Shown: one piece after another, positions 17,640 to 25,880 of the stretch
Layout of the letters: every line of letters begins with the position of its first letter
How positions within the stretch are numbered: the stretch's first letter is position 1
Source of the DNA: Alphaproteobacteria bacterium
GTDB taxonomy: Bacteria > Pseudomonadota > Alphaproteobacteria > Micropepsales > Micropepsaceae
NCBI GenBank assembly: GCA_013140995.1
Contig: JABFRX010000133.1
Location: 1 to 50,880 of the forward strand
Direction of reading: 5' to 3'
Length of the DNA stretch: 50,880 nucleotides
Position numbers and translations under genes: made by a program
Notes under the pieces: generated by a model
What the model saw: the letters and a program-made list of their open reading frames with translations, nothing else
What the model was told of the DNA's origin: nothing
Database searches by the model: none

Positions 17640-17999
17640 TCATGCATCACGTTTGACTGCTGTCTTCTTGCGCGGCCTTTGCGGCTTCGGTGCCATCACG
17701 TTTGCCGAGGCCGTACGCAGAGCGCTTTGGACCGCCCTCTTGTCGGCCTTCTTCAGGTGCATCCGGGTCCAACCCTTATTGCCCCAATAGTTGGGCACGC
17801 GTTGAAAAATGTCAGGCTCCGCCGTTGTCATGACCTCTTGCTGCTCTGGCAGAAGCTTCACGACCGCGCGTCCCACGCTTTCGTTTAGAGTTGCAAAGAT
17901 CTTCCCTTTGACCAGGAACGCAGTGTTTTCGAAATGCGGTCCCTCGCTTGCGTTGGGCAGCGCCAGTGCCAGCTTGCGAAAAGCCGCTACCGTGATCAT
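17640..17999 (-). CDS. MmcQ/YjbR family protein
   Basis: A 119-residue protein of the MmcQ/YjbR (DUF419, CyaY-like fold) family. It begins TVAAFRKLALALPNASEGPH, a family hallmark, followed by FLVKGKIFATL and a central NYWGNKGWTRMHL. The C-terminus is very basic (PKPQRPRKKTAVKRDA). These proteins are thought to bind DNA or act in stress responses, but the molecular role is uncertain. The start ATG overlaps the end of the alkylsulfatase-like gene by 4 nt, so the two are probably translated together. Confidence 0.9.
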   Translation of the reverse strand: MITVAAFRKLALALPNASEGPHFENTAFLVKGKIFATLNESVGRAVVKLLPEQQEVMTTAEPDIFQRVPNYWGNKGWTRMHLKKADKRAVQSALRTASANVMAPKPQRPRKKTAVKRDA

Positions 18000-20014
18000 G
18001 GCGTGACCACGGGAAAGTTCGAGCTAACCGGATCGATCATCCCGACAAGCTCACCATAAGCGCCCGAATTGCCGGTCGCTTTGATCGCACCTGTGGTCGT
18101 TTTCAGCGCCACCGGAACGCCCGCGAGCAGCGTTTCCAACATGTCCGAGCGTTTCATCGTGACCGTCGCATCGGCCTTGTCGTCGCGCACACCCTCCTCG
18201 TGGATCAGCACGGAGTTGGCGACGGAGATCAAGTGCGTCTCGTTCATGTCGCTCAAGATGACGTTGATCTTCAGCCTTCTTCCCGCAGCGCGTTCCGGGT
18301 TCAATCGGACGGCTGCGAAATCGAGCATCATCGTGGTTGAGGTCGCGCGTATCAGCGAGAGGCTGATGCGCTGGAGGCCCGTGTCGATGACGCCGTGGCG
18401 CAGCTCTTGAGCACCGGTTAGGTAGATGTTGCGCCAGGTGCCCGCTTCCGCGCGATAGCCGAGCTGCGTGTAGATGTCGGCAAGCATCGCCTTTGCCTTC
18501 GCATTGTCAGCATCGGCGAAAATCACGTGGTTGAGCAGCATGGCCGCCCAACGGTATTCGCCCGCCTTCTGCGCCGCATCGGCTTTCGCGAACGTCGCTT
18601 CTGCGCCGCCCATCGCTTCGATGTAGTGCGTAGCGGCGGCGACGGGCGGCAGCGCGTTCAGCGAGGCTGGATTCGCGTCGTACCAACCCATGTACCGCTG
18701 ATAGACGGCTTTCGAGTTGTGGCTCATCGTGCCGTAGTAGCCCCGATTGTACCATTCGTGCGCCAGCACCGGCGGCAGTTCGAGCTGCTCCGCGATCTCG
18801 ATGCCCGTCAGGCCGTTGTTCATGAGGCGGACCGTTTGGTCGTGCAGATATTTGTAAGCGTCGCGGTGCTTCGACAGAAAGTCATTGATCACGGCGGTTC
18901 CGAAGCGAGGAATGCCGTGTGCGGCGAACATAACATCGCTCTTGCCGGCGTAGAGGCGGATCGACTCCGTCAGATAGTCCGCCCAGGCCTTGGCGTCGCG
19001 CACGAGTGCGCCACGCGCGGGCAGGATGTTGTGCATGTTGGCGTTCGCGTTCTCCGCCATAAACACCGCGCGCATCTGCGGCAGGTAGAAGTTCATCTCC
19101 GCAGGCGCTTCGGTGCCCGGCGTCACCTGGAACGCGAGCGTGACGCCATCGATCGTCATTTCTTGACCCGTCTTCGCGATGATGTCGGTCGGCGCGATCA
19201 GCGAGATCGAGCCTGTCGAGAGGCCCGGGCCGAGACCCGATGTCATTTCGCCCTCGGGGCCGCGCGTCAGCGTGATGCCGAATTGGAAGCGCGCGCGGCG
19301 CGTCATCGCGGGGCCTGCGATGATGTTTTCGGAAACCGTGTGCTCCATGAAGCCTTCGGGCGCGATGATCTTCGTCTTGCCCGCCTTCACGTCGGCTTCG
19401 GTGGTGACACCCGCGACGCCGCCGAAGTGGTCGCCGTGGCTGTGCGAGTAAATGACGGCGACAACCGGTCTGTCACCGACGTGTTTCTTGACAAGGCCGA
19501 GTGCCGCTTTCGCGACTTCCGCCGTCGTCAGCGGATCGACAACGATGTAGCCCTTGTCCGTCACGATGAACGACACGGTGGAGACGTCGAACCCGCGCAC
19601 CTGATAGATGCGGTCGGACACTTTGAAGAGGCCGTGCTTAGTGATCAGTTGTGCCTGACGCCAGAGGCTTGGGTTTGCGCTCTCCGGCGCATCGCCCTTG
19701 AGGAAGTCGTAGGACGACACGTCGAACGCGAGCTTGCCCGCTTCGTCCGCAATTTTCGGGTTGTCGAGCGTTGCGATGAACCCGCGCGCTGCGAAGTCGA
19801 AGTCTTGTTTGTTCGCAAACGGCAGTTCCTTGAGGAGCTTCTCGCGCGCCTCCTTCGTCGATGTCGTGGCTTCTGCGATGACGTCTTTGGGGATGCTTGG
19901 GGCCGGTGCGCCGAGCAGCATCGGCAGCACGCCGCGGAACATGTAGGCGACGCCGATCAGGAGTACTGCCGTCGCGGCGATTCCGATCGCCAATCCGCGT
20001 ACGAACGAACTCAT
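17996..20014 (-). CDS. Alkylsulfatase-like metallo-beta-lactamase hydrolase
   Basis: A 672-residue enzyme of the SdsA1/BDS1 alkylsulfatase type. An N-terminal hydrophobic segment (about 6-30) is a signal anchor or signal peptide, so it probably acts in the periplasm. The binuclear zinc motif HSHGDH spans 191-196, followed by FMAENANANMHN, which supplies further ligands in this class. The middle contains the dimerisation domain (FLSKHRDAYKYLHDQT, LPPVLAHEWYNRGYYG). The C-terminal 120 residues form an SCP2-like domain (LISVANSVLIHEEG). Known members hydrolyse alkyl sulfate esters; related ones act on other lipophilic esters. It heads a leftward cluster ending at about 16.0 kb. Confidence 0.92.
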   Translation of the reverse strand: MSSFVRGLAIGIAATAVLLIGVAYMFRGVLPMLLGAPAPSIPKDVIAEATTSTKEAREKLLKELPFANKQDFDFAARGFIATLDNPKIADEAGKLAFDVSSYDFLKGDAPESANPSLWRQAQLITKHGLFKVSDRIYQVRGFDVSTVSFIVTDKGYIVVDPLTTAEVAKAALGLVKKHVGDRPVVAVIYSHSHGDHFGGVAGVTTEADVKAGKTKIIAPEGFMEHTVSENIIAGPAMTRRARFQFGITLTRGPEGEMTSGLGPGLSTGSISLIAPTDIIAKTGQEMTIDGVTLAFQVTPGTEAPAEMNFYLPQMRAVFMAENANANMHNILPARGALVRDAKAWADYLTESIRLYAGKSDVMFAAHGIPRFGTAVINDFLSKHRDAYKYLHDQTVRLMNNGLTGIEIAEQLELPPVLAHEWYNRGYYGTMSHNSKAVYQRYMGWYDANPASLNALPPVAAATHYIEAMGGAEATFAKADAAQKAGEYRWAAMLLNHVIFADADNAKAKAMLADIYTQLGYRAEAGTWRNIYLTGAQELRHGVIDTGLQRISLSLIRATSTTMMLDFAAVRLNPERAAGRRLKINVILSDMNETHLISVANSVLIHEEGVRDDKADATVTMKRSDMLETLLAGVPVALKTTTGAIKATGNSGAYGELVGMIDPVSSNFPVVTP

Positions 20015-20164
20015 ATTTCATCCCTCAAGTGTGTTGTTTTGGGCAGGCTAGCTGAGTGGCCGCACCGTGGGCAATCGTCCAACCTGCGACGCTACGGCGC
20101 CTGCCCGCGATTGCCGCCGGGGAAGCCGGTCGCTTAGGCTGACGAAAATCTGTCGAGGTGGATC

Positions 20165-21313
20165 GTGCTCCGTGTTCTTAAATGGCTGTTCGTGTTGGTT
20201 TTGCTCGTCGCAGGCGCGAGCGCTGCGATCCATTTCTCGGGCAATACTCTGAACGTGATCGGCTGGCTCTGGGGGCCGAAGCACGGGTGGGATTTGTCGA
20301 AGAAGGCAGCGGCGCCGGACTACGCGCAGGCGTCGTCTTGGGCGGCTTGGCCCGGGCGCGACAGCGCGGCGTTGTTTGTTCCGCGCGGCGTTTTTGTTCC
20401 GGATGGGTCTAAGCCGGTGGACGTCTTCTTCATCCATCCGACCGGCTACTTGAACGGAGGCGACTGGAACTCGCCGATGAACCCGCAGAGCCGAACGGAA
20501 GAGAATACGAAATGGATGATGGCGAACCAGGCGAGCGCGTTCAACGGCTGTTGCAACGTGTATGCGCCTCGGTACCGCGAGGCTTCGATCTTCCGGTATT
20601 GGACGGCGCCAGAGGACATCGCGCAGAAGACGATGGATTTTGCTTACGCGGATGTCGTTCGCGCGTTCGCCTACTACATGGCGAATGAGAACAAGGGGCG
20701 GCCGTTCATTATCGCGAGCCACAGTCAGGGGACATCGCATGCGCTCCGCTTGGTTCAGGAGAAAATCGACGGGACGAACATGGAGGCGAGCATGATTGCC
20801 GCTTACGTCATCGGCAGCCGCGTCACAAACGTCGAAGCGAACGCGCTGAAATCGGTGAAGGTCTGTGACAGCCCGGTCCAAACGGGTTGTATCGTTCATT
20901 GGGCGACATTCGGTGAGGGCACGAAAGTTCCGCCGGAGATGAGCGATCTCGTGTGCGTCAATCCGTTGACGTGGCGTCGCGACGGCGGCCGTGCGGAAGC
21001 GGCGCTGCATCAAGGCGGCGTGGCGGCGAGCGGCAAGTTCTCGATGCAGGTTTGGGGCAACGATGCGCCGCAAGGCGTGGTGTTCGAACCGCTCGGCGCG
21101 CCGCTGCCGAAGCTGACCTGGGCGGAATGCAAGGACGGCATTCTTTGGGCAGCCGATCTGTCGAAGACGCCGCTGGGGCGGCTGTCGCTTCAGGGGAACT
21201 ATCACGGGCTCGACTATCCGCTGTTCCAAATGGACATCCGCAAGAACGTTGCGGAGCGCGTGGCCGCCTATCTTCAACGCGATCTGACGGACGTGTCCGC
21301 ACCGGCGAAATAG
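20165..21313 (+). CDS. DUF3089 family alpha/beta hydrolase
   Basis: A 382-residue exported or anchored hydrolase starting at GTG 20165, with a GAGGTGG site just upstream. Residues 5-25 are hydrophobic (WLFVLVLLVAGASAAIHF). The alpha/beta-hydrolase nucleophile elbow is SHSQGT, around residue 187, in PFIIASHSQGT. Other features are FFIHPTGYLNGG near residue 90 and the paired Cys of NGCCNVYAPRYRE. DUF3089 proteins are predicted lipase- or esterase-like; the substrate is unknown. The stop codon directly abuts the stop of convergent rsgA with no spacer. Confidence 0.88.
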   Translation: MLRVLKWLFVLVLLVAGASAAIHFSGNTLNVIGWLWGPKHGWDLSKKAAAPDYAQASSWAAWPGRDSAALFVPRGVFVPDGSKPVDVFFIHPTGYLNGGDWNSPMNPQSRTEENTKWMMANQASAFNGCCNVYAPRYREASIFRYWTAPEDIAQKTMDFAYADVVRAFAYYMANENKGRPFIIASHSQGTSHALRLVQEKIDGTNMEASMIAAYVIGSRVTNVEANALKSVKVCDSPVQTGCIVHWATFGEGTKVPPEMSDLVCVNPLTWRRDGGRAEAALHQGGVAASGKFSMQVWGNDAPQGVVFEPLGAPLPKLTWAECKDGILWAADLSKTPLGRLSLQGNYHGLDYPLFQMDIRKNVAERVAAYLQRDLTDVSAPAK

Positions 21314-22387
21314 TCACCATTCGCGATGCTTAAGCTTCTGGGTGTAGGCGTTTTTCTGCATGCGGCCGAAACGTTGGTTGCGGGCGTGCGCTTCAGCGAG
21401 GCTTTCGCCGGTGCGGGCGCCTTCGCGCTGTAGTTTCTGATAGCGCTTCAGCCGCTCGGCATCGAGCGAACCGGACGCGATCGCCGCCTGAATCGCGCAG
21501 CCTGGTTCGCTGACGTGCGCGCAGTCGCTGAAGCGGCAAGCAGACGCCAGTTCGGCGACATCGGGAAACACCTCGTCGACGCCTTCGGCGACGTCCATGA
21601 TTTGCAACTCACGCATGCCCGGCGTGTCCATCAGCCAGGCGCCGCCCGGCAAACGGTGGAGCGAACGCCCCGACGTCGTATGGCGCCCGCGGGAATCGTC
21701 GTCGCGGATGTCTTGGGTTTGCTGCACGGCTGTGCCGCTGACGCTGTTGACGATCGTCGATTTGCCGACACCCGACGATCCGACCAACGCCAACGTTTGG
21801 CCTCGCGTGAACCAAGGTTGAAGGCAGGCGAGGGCGTCGTCGCTGCGTGCGTCGAAGGCCTCGACGACGAGACCCGGCATCAAGCGCCGGGCATCGGCGG
21901 CATAGCGCGCCGTGTCTTCGACCAAGTCGACTTTGGTGATCACCACAAGCGGCGTCACGCCGGCTTCAGCCGCAAGCGCGAGATAGCGCTCCAGGCGTGC
22001 CGTGTTGAAGTCTTGGTTTGCAGACGTCACCAGGATCAGCGTGTCGACGTTAGCGGCGATGAGCTGCGTGCGGCGGCCGGTACCAGCGGCTTTGCGCTTT
22101 AACAGGCTGCGCCTTTCGAGCACGCGCACGGCCCGCGGCGCGCCTGCTTCGACGAGCAGCCAATCGCCGACGGTTGCGACGTCTTCCGTCTCACCGATGA
22201 GCGGCGTAACGCGGCCTTCGAATTCGGGGCCCGCAACTTCCAACGAATCGCGATGCACCGCTAGCACGCGGACAGGCCGCGTTGCGCTCCTCTCCTCATC
22301 GGCGATTTGGCGTTCGAAGTGCGGGTTCCAACCGTAGTCTTTCAAACTTAGGCGATCCGCGTGCGGATCATGCTTTCTCTCTGTCAC
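21314..22387 (-). CDS. rsgA: Ribosome small-subunit maturation GTPase RsgA
   Basis: A circularly permuted GTPase that checks late 30S subunit assembly. It has an N-terminal OB-fold, then the permuted G motifs: G4-like TKVD in VITKVDLV, G1 in GSSGVGKST, G2/switch region DIRDDDSRGRHTT and G3 DTPGM. A C-terminal zinc region follows (CRFSDCAHVSEPGC). The start is uncertain. I prefer GTG 22387, because the family usually begins shortly before SLKDYGWN. The frame stays open to an ATG at 22450, but that extension looks non-coding and holds a GCGGGC/GCCCGC hairpin. It converges with the DUF3089 gene with no gap. Confidence 0.93.
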   Translation of the reverse strand: MTERKHDPHADRLSLKDYGWNPHFERQIADEERSATRPVRVLAVHRDSLEVAGPEFEGRVTPLIGETEDVATVGDWLLVEAGAPRAVRVLERRSLLKRKAAGTGRRTQLIAANVDTLILVTSANQDFNTARLERYLALAAEAGVTPLVVITKVDLVEDTARYAADARRLMPGLVVEAFDARSDDALACLQPWFTRGQTLALVGSSGVGKSTIVNSVSGTAVQQTQDIRDDDSRGRHTTSGRSLHRLPGGAWLMDTPGMRELQIMDVAEGVDEVFPDVAELASACRFSDCAHVSEPGCAIQAAIASGSLDAERLKRYQKLQREGARTGESLAEAHARNQRFGRMQKNAYTQKLKHREW

Positions 22388-22793
22388 AGCGATATGTTCC
22401 GAAAGCGGGCAATTGGCCCGCGTGAATGGCTTGAGCGCGCATGCGCGCACTCGACGAAACGAATAGGGCTGAGACGGGAAGAAGGCGCCTTCAGGCGCGG
22501 ATCGTCACGCGGCCAGCCCGCGGGGACACAACGGCATGGGGCATATGTCTCTCCTTCGGGCTCGTGATTGCGATTTGTGCAAGCTATGCCGAAGTGGGTG
22601 GGATGGCAAGGCGCTAACTTCACGGCTGTACGACAAACGCGTAACGCAAGTGACGGCTGCCGCACGGCGCCACGCATCCGCCGCAATCGCTGCAACAACG
22701 TCCAAATCGCAGCGTATTCGGGACTTTATCGCGGCGCATCTCTGACCCTCGCGAACGGCATTTGGACCAGCCGTTCAGCTGAGGGATTTCAAC
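22388..22793. other. Intergenic region between rsgA and the sortase-target gene
   Basis: A spacer of about 406 bp between divergent genes. It should contain the rsgA promoter (leftward) and the sortase-target promoter (rightward). On the minus strand it holds a 17-codon open frame with a good ribosome site (listed separately), a GCGCCT/AGGCGC hairpin at 22485-22498 and a GCGGGC/GCCCGC hairpin at 22405-22421. I see no other gene. Confidence 0.5.
22491..22544 (-). CDS. Possible 17-codon leader peptide upstream of rsgA
   Basis: A short frame, MPHAVVSPRAGRVTIRA, is preceded by GGAGAG at a good distance from its ATG (22544-22542). Its stop lies inside a perfect 6-bp hairpin (22485-22498) followed by CTTCTT on the minus strand. 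Position and layout are those of a leader peptide or attenuator ahead of rsgA. There is no run of a single amino acid that would point to classical amino-acid attenuation. It may be chance. Confidence 0.25.
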   Translation of the reverse strand: MPHAVVSPRAGRVTIRA

Positions 22794-25025
22794 ATGAAAC
22801 CGTATCTGCTCTCCCGCGGGAGCCCTTGGGGCTCGCCGCGTATTTTGTTACGCGCAAGCTTGATCGCGAGCGCGGCCGTCTTGACCGCCGTTGCCGTGGG
22901 GCCAGCGAGCCTTGCCCAACCGGCACCCCAGGTGCAGCCCGAGCCGGCCATCCTCGTCACTCCCGACGAAATGCACACCGGCGCGCTGCTTCTCAAAACG
23001 ACCGAAGGCGGCAAGTTCTTGGAGGCGCCACGCCTGAAGACCGACGTCGCCATCATCGTCACCGGCCCGACGGCGCGGGCCGTCATTACCCAGCGCTTCG
23101 AGAACCCGTCCGACAAATGGGTCGAAGGCGTCTACGTCTACCCGATGCCCCAGAACGCCGCCGTCGACACCCTGAAGATGCAGGTCGGCGACCGATTCCT
23201 CGAGGGTAAGGTCAAGGAGCGCGTCGAGGCCCGCCAGATTTACGAGAAGGCCGCGGCCGAGGGCTACAAGGCGTCGCTAATCGAACAGCAGCGGCCCAAC
23301 ATTTTTACGAACTCGGTTGCCAACATTGGGCCGCACGAAACGATTGTCGTTCAGATCGAATATCAAGAAGCCGTTCGGCTCGACGGCGACAAGTTCCAGC
23401 TGCGCGTGCCGCTTGTCGTGGGCCCGCGCTATACGCCTCGGAACGCCGAGCCGCTGCTCGTCGGTTACACGGACGACGCTGTCATCGTGGCGACGAATAC
23501 GGTCGTCAAGGACGCCCACAAAGTGACGCCACCCGTGATCCACCCGAAGTACGGGAAGATCAACCCGGTCTCGCTCAGCGTGAAGCTGAAGGCGGGCGTG
23601 TCGTTGGCCGCAATCGAAAGTGCGTACCATACGGCTAAGATCGAACGGCCCGATGCGCAGTCAGCAAATGTCTCGCTGGACGGCAACGTCCCCGCGGATC
23701 GGGACTTCGTCTTGAACTGGAAGGTTGCGGCGAGTGCAATCCCGCAAGCGACTCTGTTCCGCGAAACGATCGGCACAGACAATTACTACCTCGCTATGAT
23801 TGTGCCACCGGCGGGTACCGCGAAGGTGCGCCAGCCGCGCGAAGCGATCTTCGTGATCGACAACTCAGGCTCGATGGCCGGTGAATCGATGCGGCAGGCG
23901 AAGGCAGCGCTCATCTTGGGGCTGTCGAAGCTGAAACCGGAGGACAAGTTCAATGTCATCCGGTTCGACGACACGTTCGATGTTCTGTTCAAAACGCCGG
24001 TACCTGCGAACGAGACGAACCTGAAGGTCGCGACGAACTTTGTCGCCGGACTTGACGCAAACGGGGGCACTGAAATCTACGCCGCGCTGCAGGCCGCGCT
24101 TGCCGACCTGACGCCGGCCGACAAATCGCGTCTGCGGCAGGTTATCTTCTTGACCGACGGTGCCGTGAGCAATGAAGAGCAAGTTCTTCAGGAAATCGGC
24201 AAGTCGCTTGGCCGGTCGCGCCTCTTTACGGTCGGCATCGGTTCGGCGCCGAACTCGTTCCTGATGGAGCATATCGCTGGTCAGGGCCGGGGCACCTTCA
24301 CGCATATCGGCTCGGAATCGGAAGTCGTCGAGCGTATGGCGGAGCTTTTCAGCAAACTTGAGAGCCCGGTGATGACGGACTTGCGCGTCGCGGACGGCGT
24401 GAAACTCGAGACCTCGCCGAACCCGATCCCGGACCTTTATGAAGGTGAACCGGTCGTGTTGACCGCCGTGACGGGTTCGCAGTCCGGCAAAGTGAGCCTG
24501 ACTGGCCGTATCGGCACCATGCCGTGGTCGACGCAGCTCGATCTTTCGACGGCGGTCGAAGGGGCGGGTGTGTCCAAGCTTTGGGCGCGGTCGAAGATCT
24601 CCGGTATCGAGTCGTCGCGCTACAAGGGCGGCAACGAGGGCGACATCGACGCGGCGGTGCTCAAAGTCGCGCTCGACCATCACTTGGTGTCGCGGTTGAC
24701 GAGCCTGGTGGCCGTCGATGTGACGCCGAGCCGGCCGGTGGGCGAGGCGCTCAGCAGCCACGAGATGCCGACCAACCTGCCGCACGGTTGGAACTTCGAG
24801 AAGGTGTTTGGCGAAGACCCGTCGAACCCGCTGATCAAAGCGTCGGTCGACGGCACATTGCTGCAGAAACTTGCAGGATCGACCAAGCCCGCAACGGCGA
24901 GCGACGGCGAAGGCGTTGCACTGCCGCAAGGCGATGCGGGGACCGTGCTTCAGTTGGTGATCGGCCTTCTGTTCCTCTCCTCGGGCACGATGCTCCTCCT
25001 CGTGCTTCGCAAACAGAAAGCCTGA
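22794..25025 (+). CDS. Sortase-target surface protein with VIT and vWA domains
   Basis: A 743-residue protein matching the marine proteobacterial sortase target type. A signal peptide covers about 1-42. A VIT domain follows at about 60-195 (AVITQRFENPSDKWVEGVYV, EARQIYEKAAAEGYKA). The vWA domain has its MIDAS at FVIDNSGSM (about 352-360), with the later MIDAS residues in GGTEIYAAL and FLTDGA. The C-terminus is a sorting signal: LPQGDAG near 709, a hydrophobic helix and RKQKA. Most members of this type have an LPxTG-like box, so LPQGD is a variant. The protein is probably cleaved and linked by the sortase encoded next door; its adhesive or sensing role is unknown. Confidence 0.92.
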   Translation: MKPYLLSRGSPWGSPRILLRASLIASAAVLTAVAVGPASLAQPAPQVQPEPAILVTPDEMHTGALLLKTTEGGKFLEAPRLKTDVAIIVTGPTARAVITQRFENPSDKWVEGVYVYPMPQNAAVDTLKMQVGDRFLEGKVKERVEARQIYEKAAAEGYKASLIEQQRPNIFTNSVANIGPHETIVVQIEYQEAVRLDGDKFQLRVPLVVGPRYTPRNAEPLLVGYTDDAVIVATNTVVKDAHKVTPPVIHPKYGKINPVSLSVKLKAGVSLAAIESAYHTAKIERPDAQSANVSLDGNVPADRDFVLNWKVAASAIPQATLFRETIGTDNYYLAMIVPPAGTAKVRQPREAIFVIDNSGSMAGESMRQAKAALILGLSKLKPEDKFNVIRFDDTFDVLFKTPVPANETNLKVATNFVAGLDANGGTEIYAALQAALADLTPADKSRLRQVIFLTDGAVSNEEQVLQEIGKSLGRSRLFTVGIGSAPNSFLMEHIAGQGRGTFTHIGSESEVVERMAELFSKLESPVMTDLRVADGVKLETSPNPIPDLYEGEPVVLTAVTGSQSGKVSLTGRIGTMPWSTQLDLSTAVEGAGVSKLWARSKISGIESSRYKGGNEGDIDAAVLKVALDHHLVSRLTSLVAVDVTPSRPVGEALSSHEMPTNLPHGWNFEKVFGEDPSNPLIKASVDGTLLQKLAGSTKPATASDGEGVALPQGDAGTVLQLVIGLLFLSSGTMLLLVLRKQKA

Positions 25026-25035
25026 TGCACCCCCA

Positions 25036-25065
25036 CCCCTCTCTCGCGGCAACGCGGGGGAGGGG
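25036..25065 (+). repeat. Strong hairpin with GCAA tetraloop between target and sortase genes
   Basis: A 13-bp stem (25036-25048 with 25053-25065, two G-U pairs) closed by a GCAA tetraloop lies 11 nt after the target stop and 22 nt before the sortase ATG. There is no T run, so it is not a typical intrinsic terminator. It could set the ratio of the abundant substrate to the enzyme by stabilising or processing the upstream mRNA, or it may be a copy of a genomic repeat. Confidence 0.7.
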
Positions 25066-25075
25066 ACCACTAACC

Positions 25076-25080
25076 GGGAG
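25076..25080 (+). promoter_or_regulatory. Ribosome binding site deciding the sortase start
   Basis: GGGAG seven bases before the ATG at 25088. The only other plausible start, ATG 25292 just before the membrane segment, has no ribosome site. Confidence 0.7.
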
Positions 25081-25087
25081 AAAGAAC

Positions 25088-25843
25088 ATGTTAGCGCCGG
25101 CCGAAATTCTGCAGATGGAAGAAGAGTATCAGTCAAAAAAATTCGTCATGGCCGGGCTTGACCCGGCCACCCAGGGTAGCGCCATCGAGCGCTCCAGTTT
25201 TTTGCGCTCAGCTTTACGACCCCTGGGTGGCCGGGTCGCGCTCCGCTCGCCCGGCCGTGACGGGTTTTTTGGGATCACCAAACTGTCCCCGATGGTCTTG
25301 CTTGCCACGCTATTCTTACTTGTTGGGTCTTATCTCGTCGGCTCCGCGGCCTACATCCAAGCGAAGGCCGTACTGGCGCAAGTGTTGTTGGAACGCGCGT
25401 GGCAGACGACGCTGGCTACAGGCCAGCCGACGAAAGCTTGGACCTGGGCGGATACGTGGCCCATCGCGCGGATTTCGTTCCCGGCGTTGAGCGAGACCGC
25501 TATCGTGCTCGAAGAGGCGGGCGGCGAGGCGATGGCGTTTGGGCCGGCTCACGTCGCTGCGTCGGCGAAGCCGGGAGCGAACGGCGTCAGCGTGATCGCC
25601 GGGCATCGCGACACGCATTTCAGTTTCATCAAAAACCTGAAGGTTGGCGACGACATCGTGATCGAAACACCGGCGCATACGACGGTGCGCTATCGCATGA
25701 CCGGCTCGACGATCGTGCATGCGGGCGCGTCGGGCATTGCGACAAAGGCAACGGCGCGGCGGTTGGCACTCGTCACATGCTATCCGTTCGATGCGGTGGA
25801 GCGCGGGCCGTTACGCTACGTCGTCTTCGCGGAGGCGAAGTAA
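25088..25843 (+). CDS. Proteobacterial class sortase (marine-type)
   Basis: A 251-residue transpeptidase predicted to cleave the sorting signal of the upstream protein. One membrane segment lies at about 68-88 (MVLLATLFLLVGSYLVGSAA). Catalytic residues are His173 in VIAGHRDTHF, Cys231 in LVTCYPF and Arg243 in RGPLRYVV. The motif QVLLERAW after the membrane helix is typical of this sortase type. Residues about 19-59 are encoded by a palindromic element (25144-25262) read through in frame, which places an extra cytoplasmic segment before the membrane helix. Without it the protein would be close to 210 residues, a normal size. If translation began at 25292 the element would be outside the gene. 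Confidence 0.92.
   Translation: MLAPAEILQMEEEYQSKKFVMAGLDPATQGSAIERSSFLRSALRPLGGRVALRSPGRDGFFGITKLSPMVLLATLFLLVGSYLVGSAAYIQAKAVLAQVLLERAWQTTLATGQPTKAWTWADTWPIARISFPALSETAIVLEEAGGEAMAFGPAHVAASAKPGANGVSVIAGHRDTHFSFIKNLKVGDDIVIETPAHTTVRYRMTGSTIVHAGASGIATKATARRLALVTCYPFDAVERGPLRYVVFAEAK
25144..25262. repeat. Palindromic repeat element inside the sortase gene
   Basis: A 119-bp nested palindrome. Outer arms 25144-25157 and 25249-25262 match at 13 of 14 positions. Inner arms 25160-25176 and 25221-25237 are a perfect 17-bp match. The left half contains its own small hairpin (GCCGGGCTTGACCCGGC, 25151-25167). A-rich and T-rich flanks (25134-25141 and 25265-25270) extend the symmetry. The sequence CATGGCCGGGCTTGACCCGG is one I know as a very common dispersed repeat in alphaproteobacterial genomes. 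Only one copy is in this window. It stays open in the sortase frame, giving AGLDPATQ and related residues. Confidence 0.85.
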
Positions 25844-25880
25844 TCGACAAGCGTTGCGCGGTGTGCTTATTCGCGCGCCC

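Noticed and set aside
18527-20137. 536-codon plus-strand frame antisense to the alkylsulfatase-like gene
   Set aside because: The opposite strand encodes a well-supported enzyme with the HSHGDH motif. The antisense translation is Arg/His-rich with no motifs.
22536-22745. 69-codon plus-strand frame in the rsgA/sortase-target spacer, with a CxxC
   Set aside because: No ribosome site and low coding character; probably chance in GC-rich DNA.
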